From Chlamydiota bacterium (GTDB taxonomy: Bacteria > Auribacterota > Tritonobacteria > UBA1439), in NCBI GenBank assembly GCA_012729785.1, contig JAAYCL010000023.1, forward strand, positions 25,684 to 89,683: a stretch of 64,000 nt of DNA, in the 5' to 3' direction. Below are positions 1 to 7,981 of the stretch, one piece after another. The stretch's first letter is position 1; the number at the start of each line of letters is the position of its first letter. The notes beneath the pieces are model-generated. The model did not search any database, was not told the DNA's origin, and saw only the letters and a list, made by a program, of their open reading frames with translations. Both the position numbers and the translations under genes were made by a program.

Positions 1-180
1 GCGACGCCGACGGATACACCCGAACCCACGGCAACGCCGACGGAGACGCCGGTGCCCACCGCGACACCAACGGAGACACCCGAACCCACGGCAACGCCGA
101 CGGAGACGCCTGAGCCCACGGCGACACCGACGGAGACACCCGAACCCACGGCGACACCGACGGAGACGCCCGAACCCACG
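1..180 (+). repeat. 30-bp in-frame tandem repeat, six copies
   Basis: Six consecutive 30-bp units (1-30, 31-60, 61-90, 91-120, 121-150, 151-180) each encode ten residues of the type ATPTETPEPT. The units differ by a few synonymous or near-synonymous changes. The array runs off the left edge, so copy number is unknown. It forms an extended linker or stalk in the secreted protein and is a likely site of length variation. Confidence 0.9.
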
Positions 181-1203
181 GCGACACCGCTTGTAGGCGA
201 TCTGTACGAGCTGCCTTTCGAGGTTGGATCGGACTTCAGCGGGGGCGGCACCACGTGCGGCTTCAACGACAACTATACACGGTACGGCGACAGCAAGATC
301 GTCGAGTCCGGTCCCGATGTCGTCTATTCGTTCACCCGCCAGTCCGCCGGGCCGATGCACATCGCCCTTACGGGTCTTGCGACGGACCTCGATCTGTTCC
401 TCTGCAACGGCCCCTCGGCGGCATACGCTGTCGCCGCCAGCGTCAATCCCGGATCGGCCGACGAATCGATCGACGTCGAGGCCGAAGCGGGGACCTACTA
501 CCTGGTGATAGACGGATACGACGGCGTTTGCGGAGGGTACCAACTGGCCATATCGAATCCCATTGTCAACGATACCTTCGAAATGCCGATGGCAATCGAG
601 CCGAATTACGGCGGCAGCGGCACCACCTGCGGCCTGAACAACGACTACGAGTCGTATCCCTGCCTCCAGAAGGTGCTCGAAACCGGGACGGACGCCGTCT
701 ACATGTTCACCACGGCCTTCGCCGGGAGGATCACGGTGAGGATCTCCAACCTCTCCGCCGACCTCGACCTGTTCCTCTTCGACGGCCCGAGCCCCGACTC
801 GTGCGTCGCGGCCGGCGCGTTCGGGGGAACACACGATGAGGAGATCGTGTACGACGGCCCGGCGGGAACCTACTACGTCGTGGTCGACGGCTTCGATGGC
901 GCGTGCGGAACCTTCGATCTCTCCGTGATCTCGACGGAATCGCCGACGCCGACACCGACCTCCATGCCGACGGTTGTGCCTCCCACCGCGACGCCGACCG
1001 CGACGCCGACCATCACCCCGGTGCCGCCCACCGCGACGCCGACGCCGACGCTGCCCAACATCGGCTATTCCCTGAAGGTCAACTTCCAGCCGGAATGGCA
1101 CCTGATTCCCGAGGGGTTCGTGGAAGACAACGGCTATACGTTCGACCTGCAGCCCGCTCCCCCTCCCTCGCTCGGCTACCTGGAGTACGGCTGGACGTAC
1201 TGA
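1..1203 (+). CDS. Secreted PPC-domain protein with Thr/Pro-rich linker (5' partial)
   Basis: The frame is open from base 1, so the true start lies before the window. The visible product begins with about 60 residues of PTATPTETPE decapeptide repeats. Two homologous domains of about 120 residues follow (roughly residues 66-185 and 190-300), each with a TTCG motif near its start, a DLDLFL strand and a GTYY(L/V)V(I/V)DG(Y/F)DG core. This is the pattern of bacterial pre-peptidase C-terminal (PPC) beta-sandwich domains. A second Thr/Pro linker (about 320-345) leads to a short tail ending in GYLEYGWTY. Such proteins are normally exported and surface-exposed, often attached to hydrolases. No catalytic domain or anchor is visible here, so the activity, if any, must lie upstream. 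The conserved cysteine pairs suggest disulphides outside the cytoplasm (inference). Confidence 0.75.
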   Translation, partial: ATPTDTPEPTATPTETPVPTATPTETPEPTATPTETPEPTATPTETPEPTATPTETPEPTATPLVGDLYELPFEVGSDFSGGGTTCGFNDNYTRYGDSKIVESGPDVVYSFTRQSAGPMHIALTGLATDLDLFLCNGPSAAYAVAASVNPGSADESIDVEAEAGTYYLVIDGYDGVCGGYQLAISNPIVNDTFEMPMAIEPNYGGSGTTCGLNNDYESYPCLQKVLETGTDAVYMFTTAFAGRITVRISNLSADLDLFLFDGPSPDSCVAAGAFGGTHDEEIVYDGPAGTYYVVVDGFDGACGTFDLSVISTESPTPTPTSMPTVVPPTATPTATPTITPVPPTATPTPTLPNIGYSLKVNFQPEWHLIPEGFVEDNGYTFDLQPAPPPSLGYLEYGWTY

Positions 1204-1248
1204 ACCCCGCCGGGGTGCAGCCGTCGCCCGGGCACCGCGTTCCACCGG

Positions 1249-1287
1249 CTGTCAACCCGCGGTGACACTGTTGCCTCCGGTTGACAG
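1249..1287. promoter_or_regulatory. 9-bp inverted repeat with embedded TTGACA ahead of comEC
   Basis: CTGTCAACC at 1249-1257 is repeated exactly in inverted orientation as GGTTGACAG at 1279-1287. The right arm contains a perfect -35 hexamer TTGACA (1281-1286). A possible -10 (TTATGT, 1306-1311) follows at 19 bp, longer than ideal. It could be an operator-promoter for comEC, or a hairpin ending the upstream transcript. No T-tract follows it. The rest of the 1204-1425 spacer shows nothing else recognisable. Confidence 0.4.
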
Positions 1288-1425
1288 TCCGTGCGCCCGA
1301 ATCCGTTATGTCCCGCCCCCCCAATTCGTAACATCTTCATCCTTAGAGCGTTGCGCAACCCGGGAAGTTAAGGTCCGTGCGCACCTCGGCATGCTCCTTG
1401 CAACCATCTGGGCCGGAGAGGCGCG

Positions 1426-3864
1426 ATGCACAACCCGGCGTTTTGGCTTGCATGCGCGTTCGCGGGGGGGATCTTCGTGTGCGCCCAATTCCCGTTCCGC
1501 CCCGCGATCCCCGCCGCCGCATGCGCCTTCGCCGCAGCCGCGGCCGGTGTCCGGATCAGGAACGACAGGGCGGCGACGGCGGCGACGTTCGCCGCCGTCT
1601 TCTTCGCCGGGGTGTGCGCATACGCCCTGAAGGAACGGTGCCTGGACGCGTGCGACCTGAACGCGTTGTTGGGGGGAAGATCCGCATTCCTCTCGCTCCG
1701 CGGCACGGTGAGACGCGCGCCGGTGTGGGAAAGGAGGCCCGACGAGAGAGGGGAGGCGCACTGGAGGGGCACGGGAGAGGTGTGCGTCTCGGCCGTGGAG
1801 ACGGCGCGCGGCTGGACCGGCCTGTCGGGGATCGTGCGCGCGGCGTGGAGGTCCGGCGAGCCGATCGCGCTCGGGTGCGGCGACCGGGTGACGCTGCACG
1901 GCGTCCTGCGCCCGATCGACGGGGCCTCGAATCCCGGGCAGTTCGACGCGCGGACGTTCTGGCGAAGAAGGGGGATCGGGTATATCCTCTCCGTCTCCCC
2001 CGGCGGCACGAGGATAACGGATCGGGCCGGCCGGCGCCGGATCGCGGGGCTGCTCGACGCGCTGAGAAGAGAGCTCAGCAGGAGACTCGCCGCGGGGATG
2101 CCTCCGGGGGCCCCCGCGCGCGTCGTCCAGGCGATGCTCCTGGGCGTCAGGGAGGGGCTCGGCGACGAGATCTCCAGGCCGTTCGGACGGACCAACACGA
2201 TGCACATCCTCGCGATATCCGGCCTGCACGTCGGCTTCTTCTACCTTTCGGTGCGCGCGGCGCTGGACGTGTTGCGCGTGCCGCGGCATCTCTCGTCGGC
2301 TGTCGCGATACCGCTGATCGCGCTTTACGCGGTCGTCACGGGGGGCGCGGTCCCCGTGCTGCGCGCCTCGGTGATGTTCATCGCCCTGCTCATCGCCCCG
2401 TTTCTGCGGAGGCAGCGGGACCCGGTCAACGCCCTCGGCGTCGCGGGGATCGTCATCCTCGCCGCCAACCCGCTCCAGCTTTTCGACACCGGATTCCGGC
2501 TCTCCTTCGCCGCCGTCCTCTCCATCCTCGTCTTCTCCGGCCCCCTGGCTGCGTTCTTCCACCGCCTCTGGCCCTGTCGGCCGCTCCAGGGCCAGCTCCT
2601 GGTGAGCCGCGGGGAGCGGGTGCGATGGTGGACGGGGAGGCAGGCGATCTCGCTGCTGGCGGCGTCGCTGGCCACATGGATCGGCCTCGCCCCCCTTTTC
2701 GCGGCGTCGTTCCACATCGTGACCGCGCTCGGCCTTCTCGGCAATCTGCTCGTCATCCCCGCGGGGCTCGCGGTCGTCTGCCTGGGGTTCGCGGGGCTTC
2801 TCGCCACCTGCATCTCGACGGCGCTCGCCGGTCTCCTGCACCGGCTCGCCTGGTGCGTCGCGTGGGCGATGCTCGGCGGGGTGGACGCGATCTCGCGTCT
2901 GCCGTGGGCCTGGCGGCACGTGCGCTCGCCGGGACCGCTCCTCCTGTGCGCCTACTACGGGACGGCCGTCGCGGGCCTGCTCGTCTTGAAAGGATCCGCG
3001 CGCGGGAGGTGGAAGGCGCTCCTCCTCTCGGCGATGACGCTGTTCCCCCTCCTTCCCCCGGCGCTGGGGCGTGTCCCTCCCGAGCTCCGGATCACCTTTC
3101 TCGACGTGGGGCAGGGGGACGCGATCTGCATCGAGTTTCCGCGAGGGGAGACCCTTCTCGTGGACGCGGGACCCGGGGCGGGGGGGTCGGCGGGGAGAAG
3201 GGTCGTCGCGCCATTCCTGAAATCGCGGGGCCGGTCACGGGTCGATACGGCGCTTTTGACGCACGCCCATGACGACCATTTCGGGGGGTTCGCCGCCGTG
3301 TTCGACGAGTTTCCGACCGCACGGACGGTCGCGGGGAGGGGGACGGGCGGCCGCCCGCCGCCGCCTTTCGCGGTCGCCCCGGACGACGCGGGAGGCGAAG
3401 GGTTTTACGAGGTGAAACGCGGGGACCTCATCGCGCGCGGGGACGGAGCCTCCGTGACCGTGCTGCACCCCGGGGGCGCCCTGTGCCCGGAGACGCAGGC
3501 GGATCTGAACAACGGCTCCGTAGCGCTGATGGTGGCGTTCGGACGGACGCGCGCGCTGCTCTGCGGGGACCTGGAGCGGGAGGGGGAGGAGGAGTTGCGC
3601 CGCAGCGGCCTGTCACTGAAGGCCGACCTGCTCAAGGTCGGACACCACGGGGGCGCCTCCTCGTGCACGGAGGAGTTCCTTCGCGAGGTGGCCCCGACGT
3701 GGGCGGTCGTAAGCGCGGGAAGGCGGAACCGGTTCGGGCATCCCTCGCCGAAGACGCTGGCGCGCCTGCGGGAGGCGGGGATAATCGTCTACCGGACCGA
3801 CCTGCACGGGGCGGTGACGTTCGTCTCGGACGGGGAGCGCTGGGCGGCGGATACGTTCCGATAG
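1426..3864 (+). CDS. comEC: ComEC/Rec2-family DNA internalization protein
   Basis: An 812-residue inner-membrane protein with the ComEC layout. The N-terminal membrane segments and DUF4131-type soluble region occupy about residues 1-200. The Competence domain (about 230-510) starts near HILAISGLHVGFF and has many hydrophobic helices. The C-terminal metallo-beta-lactamase domain (about 540-800) contains FLDVGQGDA, THAHDDHFGG and LKVGHHGG. In competent bacteria ComEC forms the channel that takes single-stranded DNA into the cytoplasm, and the MBL domain is thought to degrade or process DNA. Start is ATG 1426 with GGAGAGG upstream. The convergent DUF3006 gene downstream is a family often seen beside ComEC-like MBL proteins. 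No other competence genes are visible. Confidence 0.93.
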   Translation: MHNPAFWLACAFAGGIFVCAQFPFRPAIPAAACAFAAAAAGVRIRNDRAATAATFAAVFFAGVCAYALKERCLDACDLNALLGGRSAFLSLRGTVRRAPVWERRPDERGEAHWRGTGEVCVSAVETARGWTGLSGIVRAAWRSGEPIALGCGDRVTLHGVLRPIDGASNPGQFDARTFWRRRGIGYILSVSPGGTRITDRAGRRRIAGLLDALRRELSRRLAAGMPPGAPARVVQAMLLGVREGLGDEISRPFGRTNTMHILAISGLHVGFFYLSVRAALDVLRVPRHLSSAVAIPLIALYAVVTGGAVPVLRASVMFIALLIAPFLRRQRDPVNALGVAGIVILAANPLQLFDTGFRLSFAAVLSILVFSGPLAAFFHRLWPCRPLQGQLLVSRGERVRWWTGRQAISLLAASLATWIGLAPLFAASFHIVTALGLLGNLLVIPAGLAVVCLGFAGLLATCISTALAGLLHRLAWCVAWAMLGGVDAISRLPWAWRHVRSPGPLLLCAYYGTAVAGLLVLKGSARGRWKALLLSAMTLFPLLPPALGRVPPELRITFLDVGQGDAICIEFPRGETLLVDAGPGAGGSAGRRVVAPFLKSRGRSRVDTALLTHAHDDHFGGFAAVFDEFPTARTVAGRGTGGRPPPPFAVAPDDAGGEGFYEVKRGDLIARGDGASVTVLHPGGALCPETQADLNNGSVALMVAFGRTRALLCGDLEREGEEELRRSGLSLKADLLKVGHHGGASSCTEEFLREVAPTWAVVSAGRRNRFGHPSPKTLARLREAGIIVYRTDLHGAVTFVSDGERWAADTFR

Positions 3865-4024
3865 AACGCCGTCGCCTCGGGGCCGCCGGCGGGAGCCGGG
3901 CGTCGATCCGCCGCTGCGGCAGGATGCCGCGAACCCGCGGCGCGGTACGCGGCGGGCGACGGCATGCGCGCGGCGTCATCTCCCCCGCGAGCGTCACGCG
4001 GGCATGCGCCGCCTGCATTCGTCG

Positions 4025-4267
4025 TTACGCCTTCTTTCCCTTGTCCAGTTTTTTCGTCCGCTCGAGGAGCTGTTTCTGGAGATCGGAGATCTCGGCGCGC
4101 GCCTCCGCTTCGGCCTGCCGGTTGATCAAAAACTCCACGTCGAGGACGTTTCCCTCCTGGAGTTCTGGGGGCAGAAACTTCACCGGCCACTCCACCGTCC
4201 CCTCGCCGCCGACCTCGAGCACCGCGAGATCCTCCTCGATCCGGTCCACGACCACGCGCACCTTCAT
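4025..4267 (-). CDS. DUF3006-family small protein
   Basis: An 80-residue protein starting MKVRVVVDRIEEDLAVLEV, the hallmark of DUF3006 (a small beta-rich domain beginning VDRIE...AVLE). It ends in a charged, probably coiled-coil tail rich in Glu, Gln and Lys. The start at 4267 is chosen because AGGAGG lies 8 bp upstream on the minus strand. An in-frame ATG eight codons earlier has no such support. It is the only convincing minus-strand gene in the window and converges on comEC. DUF3006 genes commonly accompany ComEC/MBL genes, but their function is unknown. Confidence 0.8.
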   Translation of the reverse strand: MKVRVVVDRIEEDLAVLEVGGEGTVEWPVKFLPPELQEGNVLDVEFLINRQAEAEARAEISDLQKQLLERTKKLDKGKKA

Positions 4268-4363
4268 ATCCCGCCTCCTCTGTTGCCGCAAGTATAGGAG
4301 GGAGCCGCGCGTCGCTCAAGCGCAAAGTGCGGCGTCCCCCTTGCGCGGAGGGCGCATTGCGTG

Positions 4364-4392
4364 TTGACATCTCCGTCTAAATGCCCTAGGAT
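4364..4392 (+). promoter_or_regulatory. Sigma-70-type promoter of the ketosynthase cluster
   Basis: TTGACA (4364-4369), a 17-bp spacer and TAGGAT (4387-4392) make a near-consensus housekeeping promoter in an otherwise very GC-rich spacer. Predicted transcription starts near 4399. This leaves a leader of about 100 nt before the first ketosynthase ATG at 4503, and argues against an in-frame ATG at 4398 being used. Confidence 0.7.
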
Positions 4393-4502
4393 TTTTCATG
4401 CTGCCGGGCGCGCGTCTTTCCGTGGCCCGGCTCTCCTTTGTGCCCCGTCGGATGCCGCAGGCGCCGCCTCGCGGCCGCCCGGGGGCCGGTCGACGGAGCG
4501 CC

Positions 4503-5798
4503 ATGATCCAGGACAACCGCAGGGTGGTCATCACCGGGATAGGGGTGATAAGCCCCCTGGGCCTCAGCCGGGACGAGTTCTGGACCAACCTCACGGCGCG
4601 GAGATCCGGCGTCTCCCGCATCACCCTCTTCGACACCCGGGGGTTCCCCACCAGGATCGCCGCGGAGGTGAAAGGATTCGACCCGCAGAGGTACATCGAG
4701 AAAAAGAAATCGCTCAAGGTGATGATCCGGGACATGCAGTTCGCCGTCGCCGCCGCGCGGGAGGCCGCCTCAGACGCGGGCCTCGGCGCCTCCGCCCCCG
4801 ACCCCGAGCGCGTCGGCGTGGTCTTCGGGGCGAGCATGATCTCGACCGACCCGTGCGAGCTGGGCCCCGCCATCAAACAGTCCCTCGGGAAGGACGGCCA
4901 GTTCGACCTTGTGCGGTTCGGCGCCGAGGGGATCCAGAACCTCTTCCCCCTCTGGCTGTTGAAGCAGCTCCCCAACATGCTCGCCTCGCACGTCGCCATC
5001 ATGTACGACGCGCAGGGCCCGAGCAACACCATCACCAGCGGCTGTTCCGCGAGCGCCCACGCGATCGGCGAGGCGTTCCGCATCATCTCCCGCGGCGCCG
5101 CGGACCTCGTCATCACCGGCGGGGCCAGCTCCTGCATCACCCCGCTCAAGCTCGCGCGCTACCACCGGCTCGGCGTCCTCTCCACGCGCAACGACGAGCC
5201 CGAGAAGGCGAGCCGTCCGTTCGACGCCGCGCGGGACGGGTTCGTCATCGGGGAAGGGGCCGGGATGCTGATCCTCGAGGAGCGGGAGCGCGCGCGGGCG
5301 CGGAACGCCCGGATCTACGCCGAGATCGCCGGCTACGGGAGCGCGGTGGATATGCAGAGCGGCCCCGGCGGAACGATCGAGCCGTCCAGCAAGGCGCGCG
5401 CAATGCGGATGGCGCTCCTTGAGGCCGAAACGGAACCCGGCGGCGTCGACTACATCGGCGCCCACGGGAACTCGATCCCGTTCACCGACCGCCTCGAGAC
5501 GCTGGCGATCAAGGAGATCTGGGGGAAGCGGGCCCGCGCAACCCCGGTCAGCTCCATCAAGGGGCAGATCGGCGATCTGGGGCCCGCCTCGGGGGCGGTC
5601 GGGGTCATCGCAACCGCGTTGGCCATCGAACGCGGGATCATCCCGTGCACCCTCAACTGGGAGAACCGCGACGCGGACTGCGATCTGGACTACGTGCCGC
5701 ACCCGCGCGAGGCGGCGCTGCGCTGCGCCGTCTGCAACTCGTTCGACTTCATGGGACAGAACGTGAGCCTGGTGCTGCGAAATCCGGGGTGCGCCTAG
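4503..5798 (+). CDS. FabF-like beta-ketoacyl synthase with His-to-Asp active-site change (KS1)
   Basis: 431 residues with the full thiolase-fold KS length. The nucleophile Cys181 is in SGCSASAHAIG and the first catalytic His321 in GAHGNS. At the position of the second catalytic histidine (FabF KSMTGH) the sequence reads KGQIGD, so Asp358 replaces His. The Cys-His spacing (140) and His-His/Asp spacing (37) match E. coli FabF exactly, so the alignment is secure. Lys353 of the same motif is kept. Loss of this His should impair malonyl decarboxylation/condensation, so this subunit may act as a partner (chain-length-factor-like) or acyl-transfer enzyme (inference). ATG 4503 is preferred over ATG 4398, which lies at the promoter start point. 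The next gene begins directly after the stop codon. Confidence 0.9.
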   Translation: MIQDNRRVVITGIGVISPLGLSRDEFWTNLTARRSGVSRITLFDTRGFPTRIAAEVKGFDPQRYIEKKKSLKVMIRDMQFAVAAAREAASDAGLGASAPDPERVGVVFGASMISTDPCELGPAIKQSLGKDGQFDLVRFGAEGIQNLFPLWLLKQLPNMLASHVAIMYDAQGPSNTITSGCSASAHAIGEAFRIISRGAADLVITGGASSCITPLKLARYHRLGVLSTRNDEPEKASRPFDAARDGFVIGEGAGMLILEERERARARNARIYAEIAGYGSAVDMQSGPGGTIEPSSKARAMRMALLEAETEPGGVDYIGAHGNSIPFTDRLETLAIKEIWGKRARATPVSSIKGQIGDLGPASGAVGVIATALAIERGIIPCTLNWENRDADCDLDYVPHPREAALRCAVCNSFDFMGQNVSLVLRNPGCA

Positions 5799-7091
5799 AT
5801 GGACGACACACGGCGCGTGGTGATCACGGGGCTCGGACTGGTCACGCCGCTCGGCATCGGCATCGAGCGGAACTGGGACGCCCTCGTCGAGGGCCGCTCC
5901 GGCGTGGGCCGGCTCACGCACTTCAACGCATCCGGCTACGCGACGCGGATCGCGGGGCAGGTCCGGGAGTTCGACGCCAGCCGGCTCCTCGGGGACCGCG
6001 GGGACATCGACTACCTCGGCGCGCACAGCCGCTTCGCCATCGCCGCCGCGCGCCTCGCCTACGAGGACGCGGGCCTCGGCGGCTGCCCCCTCGACCCTGA
6101 GCGGGTCGGCGTCTACCTCGGCTGCGGGGAGGGGGACCCGAGCTTCCTCTGGCTCGCGCAGCGCATCGCGGAGTCGCTCGAGGAAGACGGCGAGGTCTCC
6201 ATCCGGCGCTTCCTCTGCCGCAGCGCGGAGATGCTGAATCCGCGGCGGGACATCGAGTACGAGCCGAACAAGCCGGTCTACCATATCGCGAATCTGTTCA
6301 ACGCGCGGGGGCCCAACTCCAACTGCCTCACCGCCTGCGCCGCGAGCGCCCAGGCGCTCGGCGAGGCGGCCTGCGCCATCGTGCGCGGCGACGCCGAGCT
6401 GATGTTCGCGGGGGGGGCGCACTCGATGATCCACCCGATGGGGGTCGCGGGGTTCAACCTCCTCAACGCCATCTCCACGCGCAACGACGACCCCGAGAAG
6501 GCGAGCCGCCCGTTCGACCGGGAGCGCGACGGCTTCGTGATCGCCGAGGGGTCGGGGGTGCTCATCCTCGAGGAGGCCGGCCACGCCGCGCGGCGCGGGG
6601 CGCGGATCTACGGGGAGCTCCTCGGCTACGGCTGCTCCTCGGACGCCTACCGGATCACCGACATCCACCCGGACGGCCGCGGCGCCGCCCAGGCGATGCG
6701 GAACGCCCTGAACGACGCGCGGATCGCCCCGGACGAGGTGGGGTACATCAACGCGCACGGGACCTCCACGCAGATCAACGACCGCGTGGAGACCCTCGCG
6801 ATCAAGAAGGTCTTCGGGGAGCGCAGCCGCGCCGTGCCGGTCAGCTCGACCAAATCGATGATGGGGCACCTGATCGCCGCGGCGGGGGCGGTGGAGGCGG
6901 CCGTCTGCCTGCTCGCGATCGGGCGGGGGATCGTCCCCCCCACCATCAACCAGGAGTTCCCGGACCCGGAGTGCGATCTCGACTATGTCCCCAACAGGGC
7001 CCGCGAGGCGCGGGTGGAGATCGCCCTCTCGAACTCGTTCGGTTTCGGGGGGCAGAACATCTGCCTCGTCCTCTCGCGCTACAGGGGGTGA
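5799..7091 (+). CDS. FabF-like beta-ketoacyl synthase, complete triad (KS2)
   Basis: 430 residues. Cys180 in TACAASAQALG, His320 in NAHGTST and His357 in KSMMGHL give the complete Cys-His-His set for decarboxylative Claisen condensation of acyl and malonyl units on an acyl carrier protein. The start ATG abuts the TAG of KS1 with no gap, so the two are almost certainly translated together and may form a KS-alpha/KS-beta-type heterodimer. No acyl carrier protein, ketoreductase or dehydratase gene is seen in the window. The pair must use the cell's fatty-acid ACP or distant partners (inference). General fatty-acid FabF is the alternative, but duplication and neighbours argue for a specialised pathway. 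Confidence 0.93.
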   Translation: MDDTRRVVITGLGLVTPLGIGIERNWDALVEGRSGVGRLTHFNASGYATRIAGQVREFDASRLLGDRGDIDYLGAHSRFAIAAARLAYEDAGLGGCPLDPERVGVYLGCGEGDPSFLWLAQRIAESLEEDGEVSIRRFLCRSAEMLNPRRDIEYEPNKPVYHIANLFNARGPNSNCLTACAASAQALGEAACAIVRGDAELMFAGGAHSMIHPMGVAGFNLLNAISTRNDDPEKASRPFDRERDGFVIAEGSGVLILEEAGHAARRGARIYGELLGYGCSSDAYRITDIHPDGRGAAQAMRNALNDARIAPDEVGYINAHGTSTQINDRVETLAIKKVFGERSRAVPVSSTKSMMGHLIAAAGAVEAAVCLLAIGRGIVPPTINQEFPDPECDLDYVPNRAREARVEIALSNSFGFGGQNICLVLSRYRG

Positions 7092-7097
7092 ACCGCG

Positions 7098-7943
7098 ATG
7101 CGATGGCTTGAGATCGACGGCGTCAGGTACGAGACCCTGCCGCTCTTCCAGCGGGCGTTCAACCGGGCGTTGCTGAACCCGCTCATCAACTACCTCATCC
7201 CGGCGCGGCTCCTCTCGGATTTCCTCAAGAAGAGCAAGAGCCCGCTCCTGCACGAGTCGATGCTGCGCCCGGGCGGCTGGCGGGCGATGAAGATCACCTA
7301 CGATGACGGGGTGCCGGTGGACTTCGTCGACAAGCGGATGCTGAAGGACGCCGTGCTCACCCTCAGCGCCAGGAACCGGCGGCGGATGGCGGCGCGCTCG
7401 ATCAGCGACCTGATCAAGAAATACCGCGTGAAGGGGGACGTCCACATCGTCGGCATCGGGACCGGCCCGGGGTTCAACGTCCTCGAGGCGATGGTGGACG
7501 CCAACACCGACAGGGTCTTCGCCTATTGCATCGACGAGGACGCGGAGGCGTTCGACTTCGGCCGCGCCCTGGCGTCCCGGATGGGGCTCGGGGAGCGGAT
7601 CCGCTACATCGCCGGCAACGCGATCAACCTGGAGCGTCTCCTCGACGTGGTGCCGCACATCGTCAAGATGGTGGGGATCCTCGAATATCTGAACGACGCC
7701 CAGGTGCGCGACCTCCTCCGGGTCAGTTACCGGAAGCTCTCGCCGGGGGGCGCCGTGCTCGCCAACAGCATGGTCTCGAGCCACGGCGTGGACCGCTATA
7801 TGCGCAGGATCTTCAACTGGCACCTGAACTACCGTTCCCCGGAAAGGATCGTGCGCCTCTTCGAGGAGTGCGGCTTCGGGGATTTCAGCCTCCGGTCGGA
7901 CCCCCTGGGGGTCTACTCGATCATCGCCGGTTCGAAGCGCTGA
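7098..7943 (+). CDS. SAM-dependent methyltransferase-like protein of the KS cluster
   Basis: 281 residues. The N-terminal 110 residues have no domain I recognise. From about residue 118 a Rossmann-type class I methyltransferase core begins with motif I GIGTGPGFN, followed by an acidic strand (YCIDEDAEAF) and a later PGGAVLANSM segment. The substrate cannot be read from sequence. It follows KS2 after 6 bp and precedes the GH3-like gene, so it probably modifies an intermediate or product of that pathway. A methyl-acceptor on a polyketide or lipid headgroup is a guess only. Confidence 0.75.
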   Translation: MRWLEIDGVRYETLPLFQRAFNRALLNPLINYLIPARLLSDFLKKSKSPLLHESMLRPGGWRAMKITYDDGVPVDFVDKRMLKDAVLTLSARNRRRMAARSISDLIKKYRVKGDVHIVGIGTGPGFNVLEAMVDANTDRVFAYCIDEDAEAFDFGRALASRMGLGERIRYIAGNAINLERLLDVVPHIVKMVGILEYLNDAQVRDLLRVSYRKLSPGGAVLANSMVSSHGVDRYMRRIFNWHLNYRSPERIVRLFEECGFGDFSLRSDPLGVYSIIAGSKR

Positions 7944-7981
7944 GGCGCTCCCGGCCGTCTCCCGAAGGGACCTCTGCGGCA

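Noticed and set aside
1-180. CRISPR array
   Set aside because: The 30-bp units are contiguous with no spacers and are in frame with a Thr/Pro-rich protein.
4398-4502. 35-residue N-terminal extension of KS1
   Set aside because: It begins at the predicted transcription start, and KS homology starts only after ATG 4503.
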